Source of the DNA: Branchiostoma floridae
Taxonomy: Eukaryota; Chordata; Leptocardii; Amphioxiformes; Branchiostomatidae
Length of the DNA stretch: 64,000 nucleotides
Reading direction: 5' to 3'
Assembly: GCF_000003815.2 (NCBI RefSeq)
Contig: NW_023365793.1
Coordinates: 30,871-94,870 of the forward strand
The notes under the pieces are model-generated. The model had not been told where the DNA came from and did not search any database. It was given only the letters and a program-made list of their open reading frames with translations. The translations under genes and the position numbers were made by a program. Positions 24,001 through 36,000 of the stretch are shown one piece after another (position 1 is the stretch's first letter; every line of letters begins with the position of its first letter).

Positions 24001-27000
24001 ACCATATTTGGTATCTGCTTATATTCAACCTATCATAATTAACATGTGTTACATTTATTGAAGTCCAGTTATTGAAAACAATGGAATTATACAATTTCCT
24101 AATTAATTATGCAAATTTAGTCCCCATTTGCATAACATGTATATCATTATAAACCTCTTTGCCTAAGGTACCCGCATGCCTAATATTTTGCCAATCCATC
24201 AATCCATTCTGCAGTTATCCTCTTTAGAATGTCTTGACAAAAACGCCCCTGCAGTTCCGAAATTAAATGTTAGGGGGCTGAAACCTGCCCCACTTTGTCA
24301 TGACACTGCAAGCTATCTACCAGCCAAATGTTAAGACCATATCACATCCAGGACTTGAAAAAACTGCCATGATATAATATCCCAATTAATTATGCAAATG
24401 TACTCCTATTTTGCATAATTAGTATTTAATCTTGTACAACATTGTCAAAGGTACCTACATACCAAAAATCATGAAAATCTGTTGTTCCCTTCTTGAGTTA
24501 TCCTCGTCAGAAGTTTTTGACAAAAATGCCCCTGCTATCCCCAAACTAGACGCTAGGGGGCCCAAAGTTACGTCAATTTTTCCTGAGCACAAGAGCTATC
24601 TAATACCTAAAAATCTTGACCATAGCATGTTCAGAACACCGAGATAGCAAAACCGGAAGTTGCGCTGCAGTACCAAGGTCACACACCAGGGGGCCCAAAA
24701 TTGACCTTGACCTTCGTCTTTCCAATCCCTACCTACATACCAAATTTCATCGTAGTCCATCAAGAGGTTCTCAAGTTATGATGACCACAAATATGCGGAC
24801 ACACAGACACACACACACACAAACACCCACACAGACACACTCAAAACTATACCTCCATTTTATCGTGGAGGTAATTACAAACCACGGCGGGATGGACCTG
24901 ATATGTCAACATCGGCCTGCCATCAGTCGTGTCAAGGTTTGCACGATCCGTAAGGTTTCCAGAATACGTGAAGAAAAACACAACTTGTCTGGCCCATTCG
25001 ATGTTTTGGGGGAGGCAGTACACATAGAAAATTACAAGAAGTGACCTTGTGGCTTTGGCTTATGTCGCACTTTCTTTAATTTGCTGCAGATTACAAATTC
25101 TACATCTGATTAAGGACCTTGATGGTACTCGATAACAACACACAACACACACACACACGCCTACACCATCACCATCACTACCCCTACCACAACGGCACTT
25201 GCACTTGACGTGAATACATGCATAAGCCACGTGTGAGGAGTTTTGGTACGTCGGATGTGACGTGTGACATCTGTTGAAAGACATCACTCACTCACTCACG
25301 GCCCATAACCTCAGTGGTCGTAGTAATTAAACACATATTTGTTAAAAGTCTTAACGCAAAATTGATAGATCTTGCTGCCTGTGGCTTTATTACAGCCAGG
25401 AGTTACACAATCTGAGTGTTTTGGCTGTTATAACTTGCTTGAGATACCTGCTCGAGTACAGGACTACAACTTTACGTTCATTACCTAACGACGGGGCAGC
25501 TTCCAGCAGGATACTCGCCACGGATTTGGTCCCTTACAATATCCATCTTGTGAAACGATGGATAGTTTTTTTGTGGTAGCGGGAAAAAGAATTGTTCATC
25601 AAGATTTTGTGTCAGCTGTAGCACCATGCACTGTAGTCTCTTACTGCCATGGGAAAAGTTTGCGTTGGTTTTAAGTTTGCGGTGAAGTGGCCACCATAAA
25701 AACCGTGAACATACAATCATAGCGAACATTTCTGCATTTACAGTATTCTTCCTGACACATGCAGAAAATCTAAAGAGTAATCATCACATGGAATTACTAT
25801 TTGTGATAAGGGCTATCGGTGAGTATGTGTAATGTATTTGTCACATTGAGAAATAAATGAATAAACCTGTGTACCAACAATGTTTCTATTTTTGATTCTT
25901 AGAACCTCGTTTGTCCATAAACAACATTCAATGTGTTTCTGTATTTTTTTTAATCATTAGTCAACATCAACAGCATTTTGGAAGTGATGGCCATGCCACA
26001 TAAAATCGCCATCACAATGGTAGACTCCCAACCTACATGTCAGGGCGCCTTTTGCGATAAGTCACAATATGACAATTGAAAATAATTTTGGTTACCCTCT
26101 ACAACTATGTTCAACACATAATGTCGACAAACAGCAAGACTGGACAATAGAAACCACTGATTTGTAACCTACATTCCAGGGCATCTTCGAATATGTCACA
26201 ACATATGAATTGCTTCCATGATTGACATAATTTTAGGCATGCTGGTACCTTAGACAAAAGAAGCTGATGATGATATATATGTTATGCAAATGATGACTTA
26301 ATTTGCATAATCAAAGATGAAATTGTATACTTGTGTTATTTTCATTAACTGGACTTCATTAGACGTAACACATGTACATTATGATGTGTGGAAAATATCA
26401 ACTGTGCAAATGAAAAACTGATTTGTATAATTAATGCAAACAGACACACACACGCACACTTACACACAAACACCTTCAGCGCCCTTAAACATTGCTTTAA
26501 CCCATAACCTATACAAATCCACGTCGCCAGTGTTTAAAAAAAACGCTTTTTTTCTTTTTACTTCAGTTTCACCATAATACAAGGCTCACAGCCACTCATC
26601 CATGATGTGTTTATCACTGTACTATATTGCGATGTCAGGTGTTAACATTTGATTTGAAAAGTTCAAGGTTGTGCGCATCAAGAGGAAGCTTATTACATAT
26701 TACAAGGTAGGTCTAGGAAAATTAGCCTTCACGGTGCCAGTACCCGCTGAGGGGCGAATTATGGAAGAAGAAGGTTTACTTCAGTTCATGTTTCTTACTT
26801 CGGCGTAGGTCCCGTTACCCCTGCGCTTTACTCACACGTTTTGTCTAGGTACCCGCAGTTTAAATCCGAGTTTTTTTCACCCGTAATTTTGTCGGTAGCC
26901 CAGCTAGTTCTTGCTGTAACCTATGTGAAAGCATTTGTCCTTTTCTGCTACACCGCCCAAACAACGCTCAGCAGAGAGCTTCCCTCTTCGGCAGTTTGAG

Positions 27001-30000
27001 AAGACTGGTAGGATTTGATATGGACAATCTATTTGATGACACTTTAGTATAGTTGGTTTTTCATCGGCCATAAAAAACAAGATATGTAGAAGTTTACAAA
27101 CTTTCTTGATAGATACTAATCGCTTCAATAGCGACTAAACATCATTTTTCCAGTCTTAATGATTTTAGGTGGCACTTTAATCGCAGTTAGGTTATCCTCG
27201 AATAAACGGTGATGTGTGTTTTCTGTGGGTGGTAGGTGCTGCTGTGATTGGTGCTGCTGTAGTGGGTATCATATCATCAGTTCATCTTTTTGAATGTTCA
27301 TTTGTGAAAATTCCTCCAGTGCTTTGCTTATTTTGTTGTTTTCTTTGCTTGTATTTATTTACCCATGTACTTACTTTCTTTTAATAGCATCACTAATATA
27401 AGTTACGACTTGAGTGTGTCGCCACCATGTCGTGTAAATATATGTTGCAGTGCATGAATAAACAAAAGATAACAGTAGCAACATTCCCGACCACTTATAT
27501 TGTAATGTTTTTAATTACGAAGTAAAAGACAACTTCTTTTGGCCAGCTACTTCCTTTTGCACATCATTCCCGGCCCTTGGGATGGAGAGCGGCGCCATCC
27601 CTGATGACCACATCACGGCCTCCACCCAGGAACCTGGGTACGAGGCGTACAAAGGTCGTCTAAATACCGCCAGGTCGTGGCAGACATACACTGTAGACAC
27701 GAACCAGTGGCTGCAGATCAACCTCGGAAGTCAGAAGGTCCTCGCCGGTATCCAAACACAGGGCCAGTGGGGAGGGCACGTCAAGTCTTACAAACTGATG
27801 TACTCTGATGATGGCAATACGTGGGTCACTTACGGAGAGGGGCAGAACGACACGGTGTGTTGACAAGGCATTAGTGAATGAAAAACGATTTTCTTTGTAG
27901 ACACCTAAGTTCTATAAACAACCCACAACCGATGTTACGGTGACCGTCTATCAGCTTCCCCAGGGTAATTCTGACGGGTTTACATTACACTGCAGTGCAG
28001 TGTCGATGCTTACAGATGCGATCCCAAACGTGAAATATCTACATATATACAAAGATAGCTAATGTAGTCTACAACGTGTGTTATGATCAACGCAGTGTAA
28101 CAATATTAAGTATCAACTACATATACGTCTTAAGCAGCGACACCTATGCTGCAGTGCAATGTGAACAAGTCAGAATTTCCTGAGGAAGGTGACAGTCGGT
28201 CACCGAAACGTCGGTATGATACAGCACTTGGTATTCAGTGGCTTACTTACCTGGTGAAACTATTCCCAAAAGGTGTTTTTGAGTTTTCTGAGATTCCTTA
28301 ATCGTCCATGGCTATTTTGGTAACCATCCAATGCTTTGTATACCACCAGAAATACACTTATACAATATATTGAACCTTTTTAGATATTTGATGGCAACAG
28401 TGACGGTTCTACCATAGTGAACCAGATTTTGACCACTCCAGTGATGACACAATATGTCCGAGTAAACCCACAGTCCTGGCAGGGTACGCTCTTCATCCGC
28501 CTACGAGTGGAGCTACTTGGGTGCGAAAGTGAGTAATCGTGCGGGTATCAACTGTTATGTACAGCACTGAATGGGTCTCAACTTCATGTACTAGACTTAG
28601 TGCTCTAAAGGCAATGTTGATTCAATTCAACATCCTCTGGGACTGTCAAAACTGATACAAGCGTGCGAAATAGATTTACATAATAGCAGTTAGAGTCCAT
28701 TCCAAGTCACCATGAGGGGTTTTAGGTGATGTTTGTAATTAGTCTGAATTATTTTGAAAAAAGAATATCTGAGCCACAATAATTAATTTTTTTTCAAAAA
28801 ATTAACTAAGAAAATACTCATCTATTTGAATTCCTTTGAATATTTTAGAAACATTTTGAAAGTCACTGTACAGAAATGTCTTTATTTAGAATAATTGTGA
28901 AACCTCTGTGTGATTATTTTACATTTACAAATATTTGCAAACTTTGCCAAATGGTAAAATTAGTTTATTGCCCCTATAAAAGTAAGCCCTATTGTTGCAT
29001 CTGTATATTTTTAGATTTCACTGCTGGGTACTGGTGGATCCTTTGTAATGGGCCATTGTTGCATGGCACCCAACCATACTTTGCAAGGATGTGTGATTTG
29101 CTATCTTCCCAGCCCACTGAACCATTTACAAACTAGAGTTCGGCAACCTCATACCTCCATGAATATTTAGAGCTTTTGTTAATTTCATGCAAATGACTTA
29201 AAATTAACATGATTTATGCATGGTGTTGTTCATCGTTGAATAACGTACAAAGCATATGTCACAAGTAAAATTCCCAAGTCAGATCATTAATCATATGCGC
29301 ATTAAGTTGTTTTGCAATTTTTTGCATAAATTATGCAAATAAGTTCCTCATCTGCATATGTTCCACTAATTATAGTTAACAAGTGTCACATTTATCGATG
29401 TGTCCAGTTATTGCAAACAATGTAATTTTACAATTTCCTCATTAAGTATGCAAATTAAGTCCTCATTTGCATAACATACATATCATTATGAACATCTTTG
29501 CCCAAGCTACCTGAATACCTAAAATGCACGCAATCCATCGGAAATCCAAATCTGGATTTCTTCCGAAAATAATTTCATCAGGTTGGTAGAATATAGGATA
29601 TATGAGAATCCTTTTGCACAACCAAAATTTGACTTACTTGCTGACGTTTCGATGTCTGTCAGACATCTTCCTCAGAGCTTCTAACTGGAGTTCTGCTTCT
29701 CGCCGCTATATGTAGCCGATGTAGGTGGCGCTTTTGCGGCGAGAAGAACACTATTCCAAACGTGGCTCAGCTTGTACCCCCCTCGTCCCGGTTCATCACT
29801 GGNNNNNNNNNNNNNNNNNNNNNNNNNNNNNNNNNNNNNNNNNNNNNNNNNNNNNNNNNNNNNNNNNNNNNNNNNNNNNNNNNNNNNNNNNNNNNNNNNN
29901 NNTACCGTTTGGGATAGTGTCTTCTCGCCGCAAAAGCGCCACTACATCGGCTACATATAGCGGCGAGAAGCAGAACTCCAGTTAGAAGCTCTGAGGAAGA

Positions 30001-33000
30001 TGTCTGACAGACATCGAAACGTCAGCAAGTAAGTCAAATTTTGGTTGTATAAAAGAATTCTCATATATCCTTTATATCTGGATGTTTTTCTTTTGTCTGT
30101 AAGACATTTATGAATCATCTATTGGTAAAACAAAAAATGGGATAGTGGGGGTGTTATCCCTGTATTATACGAGAAATAGATTCATGAATCACCTATTAGT
30201 AAAAAAAATGGGATTGTGGGGTTATTCCTTTATTACCTGAATAACATGCAGGTGTATTTTCAGTGACATGGGTGTGTATGGAAGGGGCCGTGTCAAGAAC
30301 GAATCGTGTGATTGCGATACTTTTCGGTACATGCGTTGGTGGTGGTTAATGCTGAAGTTTAATTTGTGTGTGCGTTGAGCATTTCCGGCGCTGTATTTAC
30401 AGAACGGCTGTTGCCTGTCTCTTGGTTTGATTTTGGGCCTCCCTGTGTTTGAACTTGACACGGCAGGTAGTCTTCTGTGTGCAGAAGGGGCTTTCCATGA
30501 GTTGGATTGTTCGCATTAGCAGACTCAGCTGAAGTAACCAATGTTCAATATATTGACAGGAATGATCAAAGAAGTACACTATTAGGAAGGCATATGGCTC
30601 TATAGACTGTGAATGATACATGACTGTGATAAGAATAAGGTAGTTAAAGGGCAGTCTCAACATACGTGGTTTGTCAATCGAACTGACTTCAACTCCTCTC
30701 CCATCCATTTTTTTTTCATCGTTCTGGATAGAACGTCTTTGAATTCGACAGTCTTTTGTACAACCTAACATCCCTTCGCCGATTGTATACCTATCCACAA
30801 TGCCCCCCCCCCCCCTTTGATGCTGCGGCATTTTGATAGTATACGTGTTCGTCGTATTATACTTCACAAGCAGAGATTAGACTCCAGCTCTTTGACGTTT
30901 TTTGGGCGTTTTTATCCGGCTCTCTATTTGTCAGTGTTCTCTTGTCGGTCGCGAGAAAGCAAGAAAACAGTATAATATAGAAATTTCGATTAAAACGGCT
31001 AAAAACGTTTACAAAATAGCCGCAGCTTAAACTCTGCTTTGGGATTAGTCATATCATGGTCATATTGTCAGATTTCGAATTCGCGGCAAAGCAAGTCGGA
31101 TCTACAGAAGCGTCATTTACTACAAAATAAGCACGTTTTGGGAAGCTTTACGACAATTTCGGTAATTTCCGGAGTTGCGTGGAGCCTCGGAGGAGGTATA
31201 TTGTTTGTTTATATTTAGAACGACTGATGCGCGCGGATGTCATCCACAAAATTAAGTCAGTGTGGTCTTAGTTAGGAAATGACTGACATTGTTGGAAAGA
31301 GATTACCACTAGGTATTAGCAAACCGAAAATAAAGAAAATCGTAACACATAGATTTTCACACTTACCCGACGCGCGAGGCATAGCAACACAGCTGTGGCT
31401 GAGGTCCCATTTCCAAAACCGTGCCGGGCCGAGATGTTTGCGGTAGCGAAAAATAAAAGTGTTTACAGGAAAATACAGAAATCGTGCTCCTGATCAGTTT
31501 CTTTTATATTCTGTGTTTTTTTTTCTTATAATTTTTTTTGTTTGTTTCGGAAAGCTACCCAGACCGGCCCCGGGTTGGGAATTGGGACCTAGGCCTAATA
31601 AAATGCATAGACGGTTAATCTGGATCAACGGGGAGAATCAGTATCAGTATATCTTGCCTCTAACTACGCTGTGCAAAAGTACTTTTCTACCATGGTGTTA
31701 TCGGAAATGGAAAAGTAAATGAATACGAGCTGGAAAACCTTGTCTTATTATTGATGTGTTTGACCGTAACAAGTACATTAAACAATTTATTATCATAATA
31801 CTGTGACAATGCAATATGTGTTAACATAGAGAGATAGTGTAATACGTTTAGTGTAGGGAGAAGGGATAGCAAAAGACAGAAGAAAAATGTTCGCGTTGGA
31901 TTTGAGTTCGCAGTAAAGTGGCCTCCGCAAAAAGCGCAAGATAAAACAACCGGAAAATTTTCTTCATTTACATTGTCTGTTTGCAAATGTATGTTGCAAA
32001 TCTTGAAAGTCTTCTTAGAATTAAAAAAAAGTTCCCAGAATGACACACAACACTTTTATTTCCATCCCTAAACCTGAAATATTTTTGATGATTGTATTTA
32101 TGTATTTGTTCATGTGTTACTATTACAGTCAAACCTGTATTAGCGGCCACCTTTGTATTGTGACCACCTGACCATTGCGGTCAGTCTTGTTCGGTCCCTT
32201 GGAACTTTCCCATTGACCTCGTCGTCGTCATCATTGACCTAAGCATTAGGAAATGGTCTATAGCGGCCACCTCTCTTACGCGACCATGGCCACACGATGC
32301 CCGGTCCCGTAGATACAGACACACTGCTTATTGAGACCATACAGCGGTCGTATGTCACCTTTATTTTATAATCGTAGTTTGCGAGGATTCTAGGTTACCG
32401 TCACAGGGCCAATTTGGCGGTAGCGAAAGGTACGCCTGCCTTGAACGTTGGAGCGCAACATTACGCATGGCAATATCAATCATTTTCGGTAGATTTGACT
32501 TTTGAAAATTTTTGGAATTTTCAAACGATCAAGACAATGCTACATGGTGAGAAAGTTCAGTGCGTACTGAAATCACGCATAACTCATTGCTCGTGGTCAA
32601 TTGATTAACATTTTCTCTATTGTGGCCATCTGTCTATAGTGGCCACATTTCTCCAGTCTCTCTAGTGGCCTCTATAGACAGGTTATACTGTATTGTTACT
32701 ACTATTATTATCTATTCATATATTACGCAGATCTTCTCTTGTGACATTTTCCCATATTTTTTAGCTGTTTCCCAGGACCCTTGTGATTCGTACTTGACCA
32801 TTAGCGAACCTATGAGGTCCACCGGCTACGAGGTTGCACTAAATGCTGCTCAGCTTTGCGACAATCGACTACTACGTAACTGGTACCGGTTTGACAGTCC
32901 AGCTGGGAACGAGATGCCTACATCCTGCGTACCTCAGTACCACTGCGGCACAACGTTCCCAGTGTGGATGGATGGGCAACACCCTACTTTTGCGGACGGC

Positions 33001-36000
33001 GCTGTTCAAAGGGATCTTTGCGCAAACGCTGAAGTCATGGATCCACTTGGGCCGACGTGCTGTCAATGGAAGGGACGAACATTCGTAAAGAAGTGTGATG
33101 ATGGCGTGGACCAGTTCTACGTGTACCTCCTTGGCCTTGACAGACTGCCTGGGTGCTACATGGCATATTGTGCAGGTATGTTTGATTAGTTTTGTTGATA
33201 CAAAAACCTGGTTCACAAATGCAGTTACAAACCTTAATCTTAACTTTTACAAGTTCCTACCTCCATAAAATGTCATTGATGTTATATCAATCTCCATGAA
33301 AATGGAAACATTGTTGTGTTATGTCTATCAGTTGTAGTGTGTCATTGTGTTTGCTGTGTTGTGTCATTGCAATTGTGTCTGTGTGTCCGAAGTTTGGGTA
33401 GTCTTCCTAACTCCAAAACCTGTTGAATATGTTGGGAAAACAAAAGTCAATGTCGAGTTGGAGCAACTAGTATTCAACCTTTGTACTACAGTGGATTTTT
33501 TTGTTCTTTTTTTGCTATTTCTCCTGTGTGTTTTATCTTCGGCTTACGATTTTCAAAAGTTTTTATTGGACCAAATACATACTGTGTTTAAGAAAACTAC
33601 TCTTGGATATCTTTCATTCTTTGAAATAAACATTTTGCGTTGGTGTAATAATCTCGACATGTTTGACATCATAAAAGTGATATTAGTAAGACAAATTGAT
33701 CCGATTTTAACGAAAGTACGGTAGCCTTCCGCCTTCACAGAGAGATGAATGTAGAACATTCTGTTTTGCAAAAATATTATATAAATATACTCTACTGTTT
33801 TGTAACTAATGCGACGCTACTCTTTTCATCCCTTTACTAATGGCGATTCTAGTTATGTAGACAATTTTGGATTTCCCGGTGAAATGGCACCAGAATGAAG
33901 CTGCGATTGGTCATTTTACTATAAAGGCTGCCTTGCAGACATAAGTTTGTTATCTTCGGGAGTGAATTTCGCCCCTAGCCCTCCAAGGCTAAATACAATC
34001 AATAATTAAAAAAAAAATCTTTATTAAAACAAGGTTCTGGCAGCCAGTGGCTGAATTGTGTCTTGATGTACAGAAAAACTCTGCTTGTTTCGACATAAAT
34101 TATTAATCACTAAGACTTGATTACACTTGAAAACTAATGATCAAGAGGAGCATTGCTGTTTCAGCGGATATAAGGTTAACCATCAGTAAAAATAAATATC
34201 ACATACGTAATATATAACATATGTATGATGTACTGCAGAATATGCACGATGGTAAAATTTGGCCCCAAAATTTCCAGACTTCTATGTGGGGATTTAGAAC
34301 ACGAATCATGTTCCATCTGACGTAATCGAACAGAACGCTGACGTGATCGAACAGAACGGGCGTTCTATTGGAGGTCACTCGCGGACATCCGCAGGTTGTT
34401 ACAGTAAACACGCAGAAAACGCCCTCATTTTCCCGGGTGCCGTGCGTCAACAGAAAAACAAACATTTTCACAAATATAAACCGTTATTTGGCAAGCTTAG
34501 TTTTGCTGCCGCTTAGTATGGAACATGTGACATGTAACAAAGCTGCTGGCGTTATTATCAATGACCTTGAATATTACACTTGTTTACGGCGGTATCGATT
34601 ACTCCATGTCCCTATCAGTGCGACTCGACATCGGACCAAACATGGTATTTAAATGGCTTACAAAACTCGTGCAAATCAACTCTTTCAGGACTTATATTTT
34701 CGACAACTAATATCTCCAGCTTTGTGTCTTAGGGATTTTGGAAACATGGAGGCAATTTTGAATTACTAGTCTTTGAGTATGAACATTTGAATAAATGACG
34801 ATTTTTCGACCTTATCTTGGCTGTAAAAATAGTTTTAAGTAGAATTTGAAAAATTCCTAAGACGGAAAGTTTGATCTTAATATTATTACCTATATGTTAT
34901 AAAAGATTTGGATTTTCAGTTAAATTTAGGACCAATCTAAATATGGTATTTTTTTTTGTCCACCAAACATCATTTCTACATCAACCAGTTAGGCACATTT
35001 TAGAAAACATTGCGACAAACTGTGCAGCACACGTATAGATCAAGATTTTACGTATACACACTTCCAGTTTTCATTTAATATCGACGTGGCACATGCGAGG
35101 GGTTTCTTTTCTCACTACCATGATCTGTTGGAAGATGTTTCAGTTACTGTCAGGTTCCCCGGAGCGCCCACGGGGAGCCCCGGTAACCCAATACTCTACG
35201 TTCGAATGGAAACTTTGGCGCCAAATTTGACCATCGTGATGTGCCCGCTATCTGTAGAAATCTTGCTGCTTAGGGCATTTGAACTCGATTTTAGTGATAA
35301 ATTATCCATTTTTAACAGTTATGGACGGGTGACCTGAGTAAAACTAGTGTATGTGTTTATATCCTCCACGTGTGGTTTGTATCGGTAACTTTGATATAAT
35401 AAACTCGGCACAAAAAGTTTGGAATATTAACTTTGGCTGATCATATTTCCGTTGTTTCTGCATCAATTTTAATGTGTTATATATCAATAGAAAGCGTGTG
35501 TGATTTCCTTTCATATGTTATCAGACTCCTTATGACTATAACTTCTTGGAACGAGCACCCGGTCTACTTACGTCAGNNNNNNNNNNNNNNNNNNNNNNNN
35601 NNNNNNNNNNNNNNNNNNNNNNNNNNNNNNNNNNNNNNNNNNNNNNNNNNNNNNNNNNNNNNNNNNNNNNNNNNNNCCCACACCGGACAAATATGTGGCC
35701 TTTGGTAAATATAATTTTGGCAAATTCGAAATGCCAAACTAGAAAAAAAAACGTAAACTTTATCGTCGTGGAGGATCAAGTGATCTTAGCCTAAATGTCA
35801 TCCTAGTTAGCTTACCAGGGCTGCCATACTCACTCCCCACAAACCAATAGGTTTAAGTATGAGATCCCGGTAGCTAACTAGGATACCACTCAAGCTACAG
35901 GGAAAAACCCCAAAGCACTCTAGGAACCGTTTATGTCAGTTTGATATCAACGCGGGTAGAAGTTTCACAGATGTTGCCAAGATCTGCCTATTAAATTGTA

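Larger units (their letters stand above)
28529..32764. other. Gene C intron 3 with repeats and an assembly gap
   Basis: A 4.2-kb intron. It holds a partial modular repeat (29135-29545), the first foldback with a 100-N gap, an inverted-repeat element at 31403-31592, a GTTCGCGG-type MITE piece near 31880 and the TA-flanked MITE that ends 75 bp before the next exon. The minus-strand frame at 30397-30867 shows no family features. Confidence 0.6.

Noticed and set aside
22822-25044. Related open frames beginning MTIACSEH in two copies
   Set aside because: They lie in the modular non-coding repeat, are truncated differently in each copy and end in the CACACA tail. Similarity reflects shared DNA, not protein constraint.
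29991-30030. Functional hammerhead ribozyme
   Set aside because: Only the CTGAGGA...GAAAC core with one stem is seen, with an extra A. I could not pair the other two helices, so it is reported only as a hairpin finding.
30397-30867. 156-codon minus-strand open frame in gene C intron 3
   Set aside because: No recognisable domain, opposite to the host gene, and not supported by splice signals or repeats of known coding type.
33347-33724. Possible extra gene C exon after D8C
   Set aside because: No acceptor and donor fit the phase-1 join on both sides. The chain is complete in frame without it, and the translation is hydrophobic and unlike the family.
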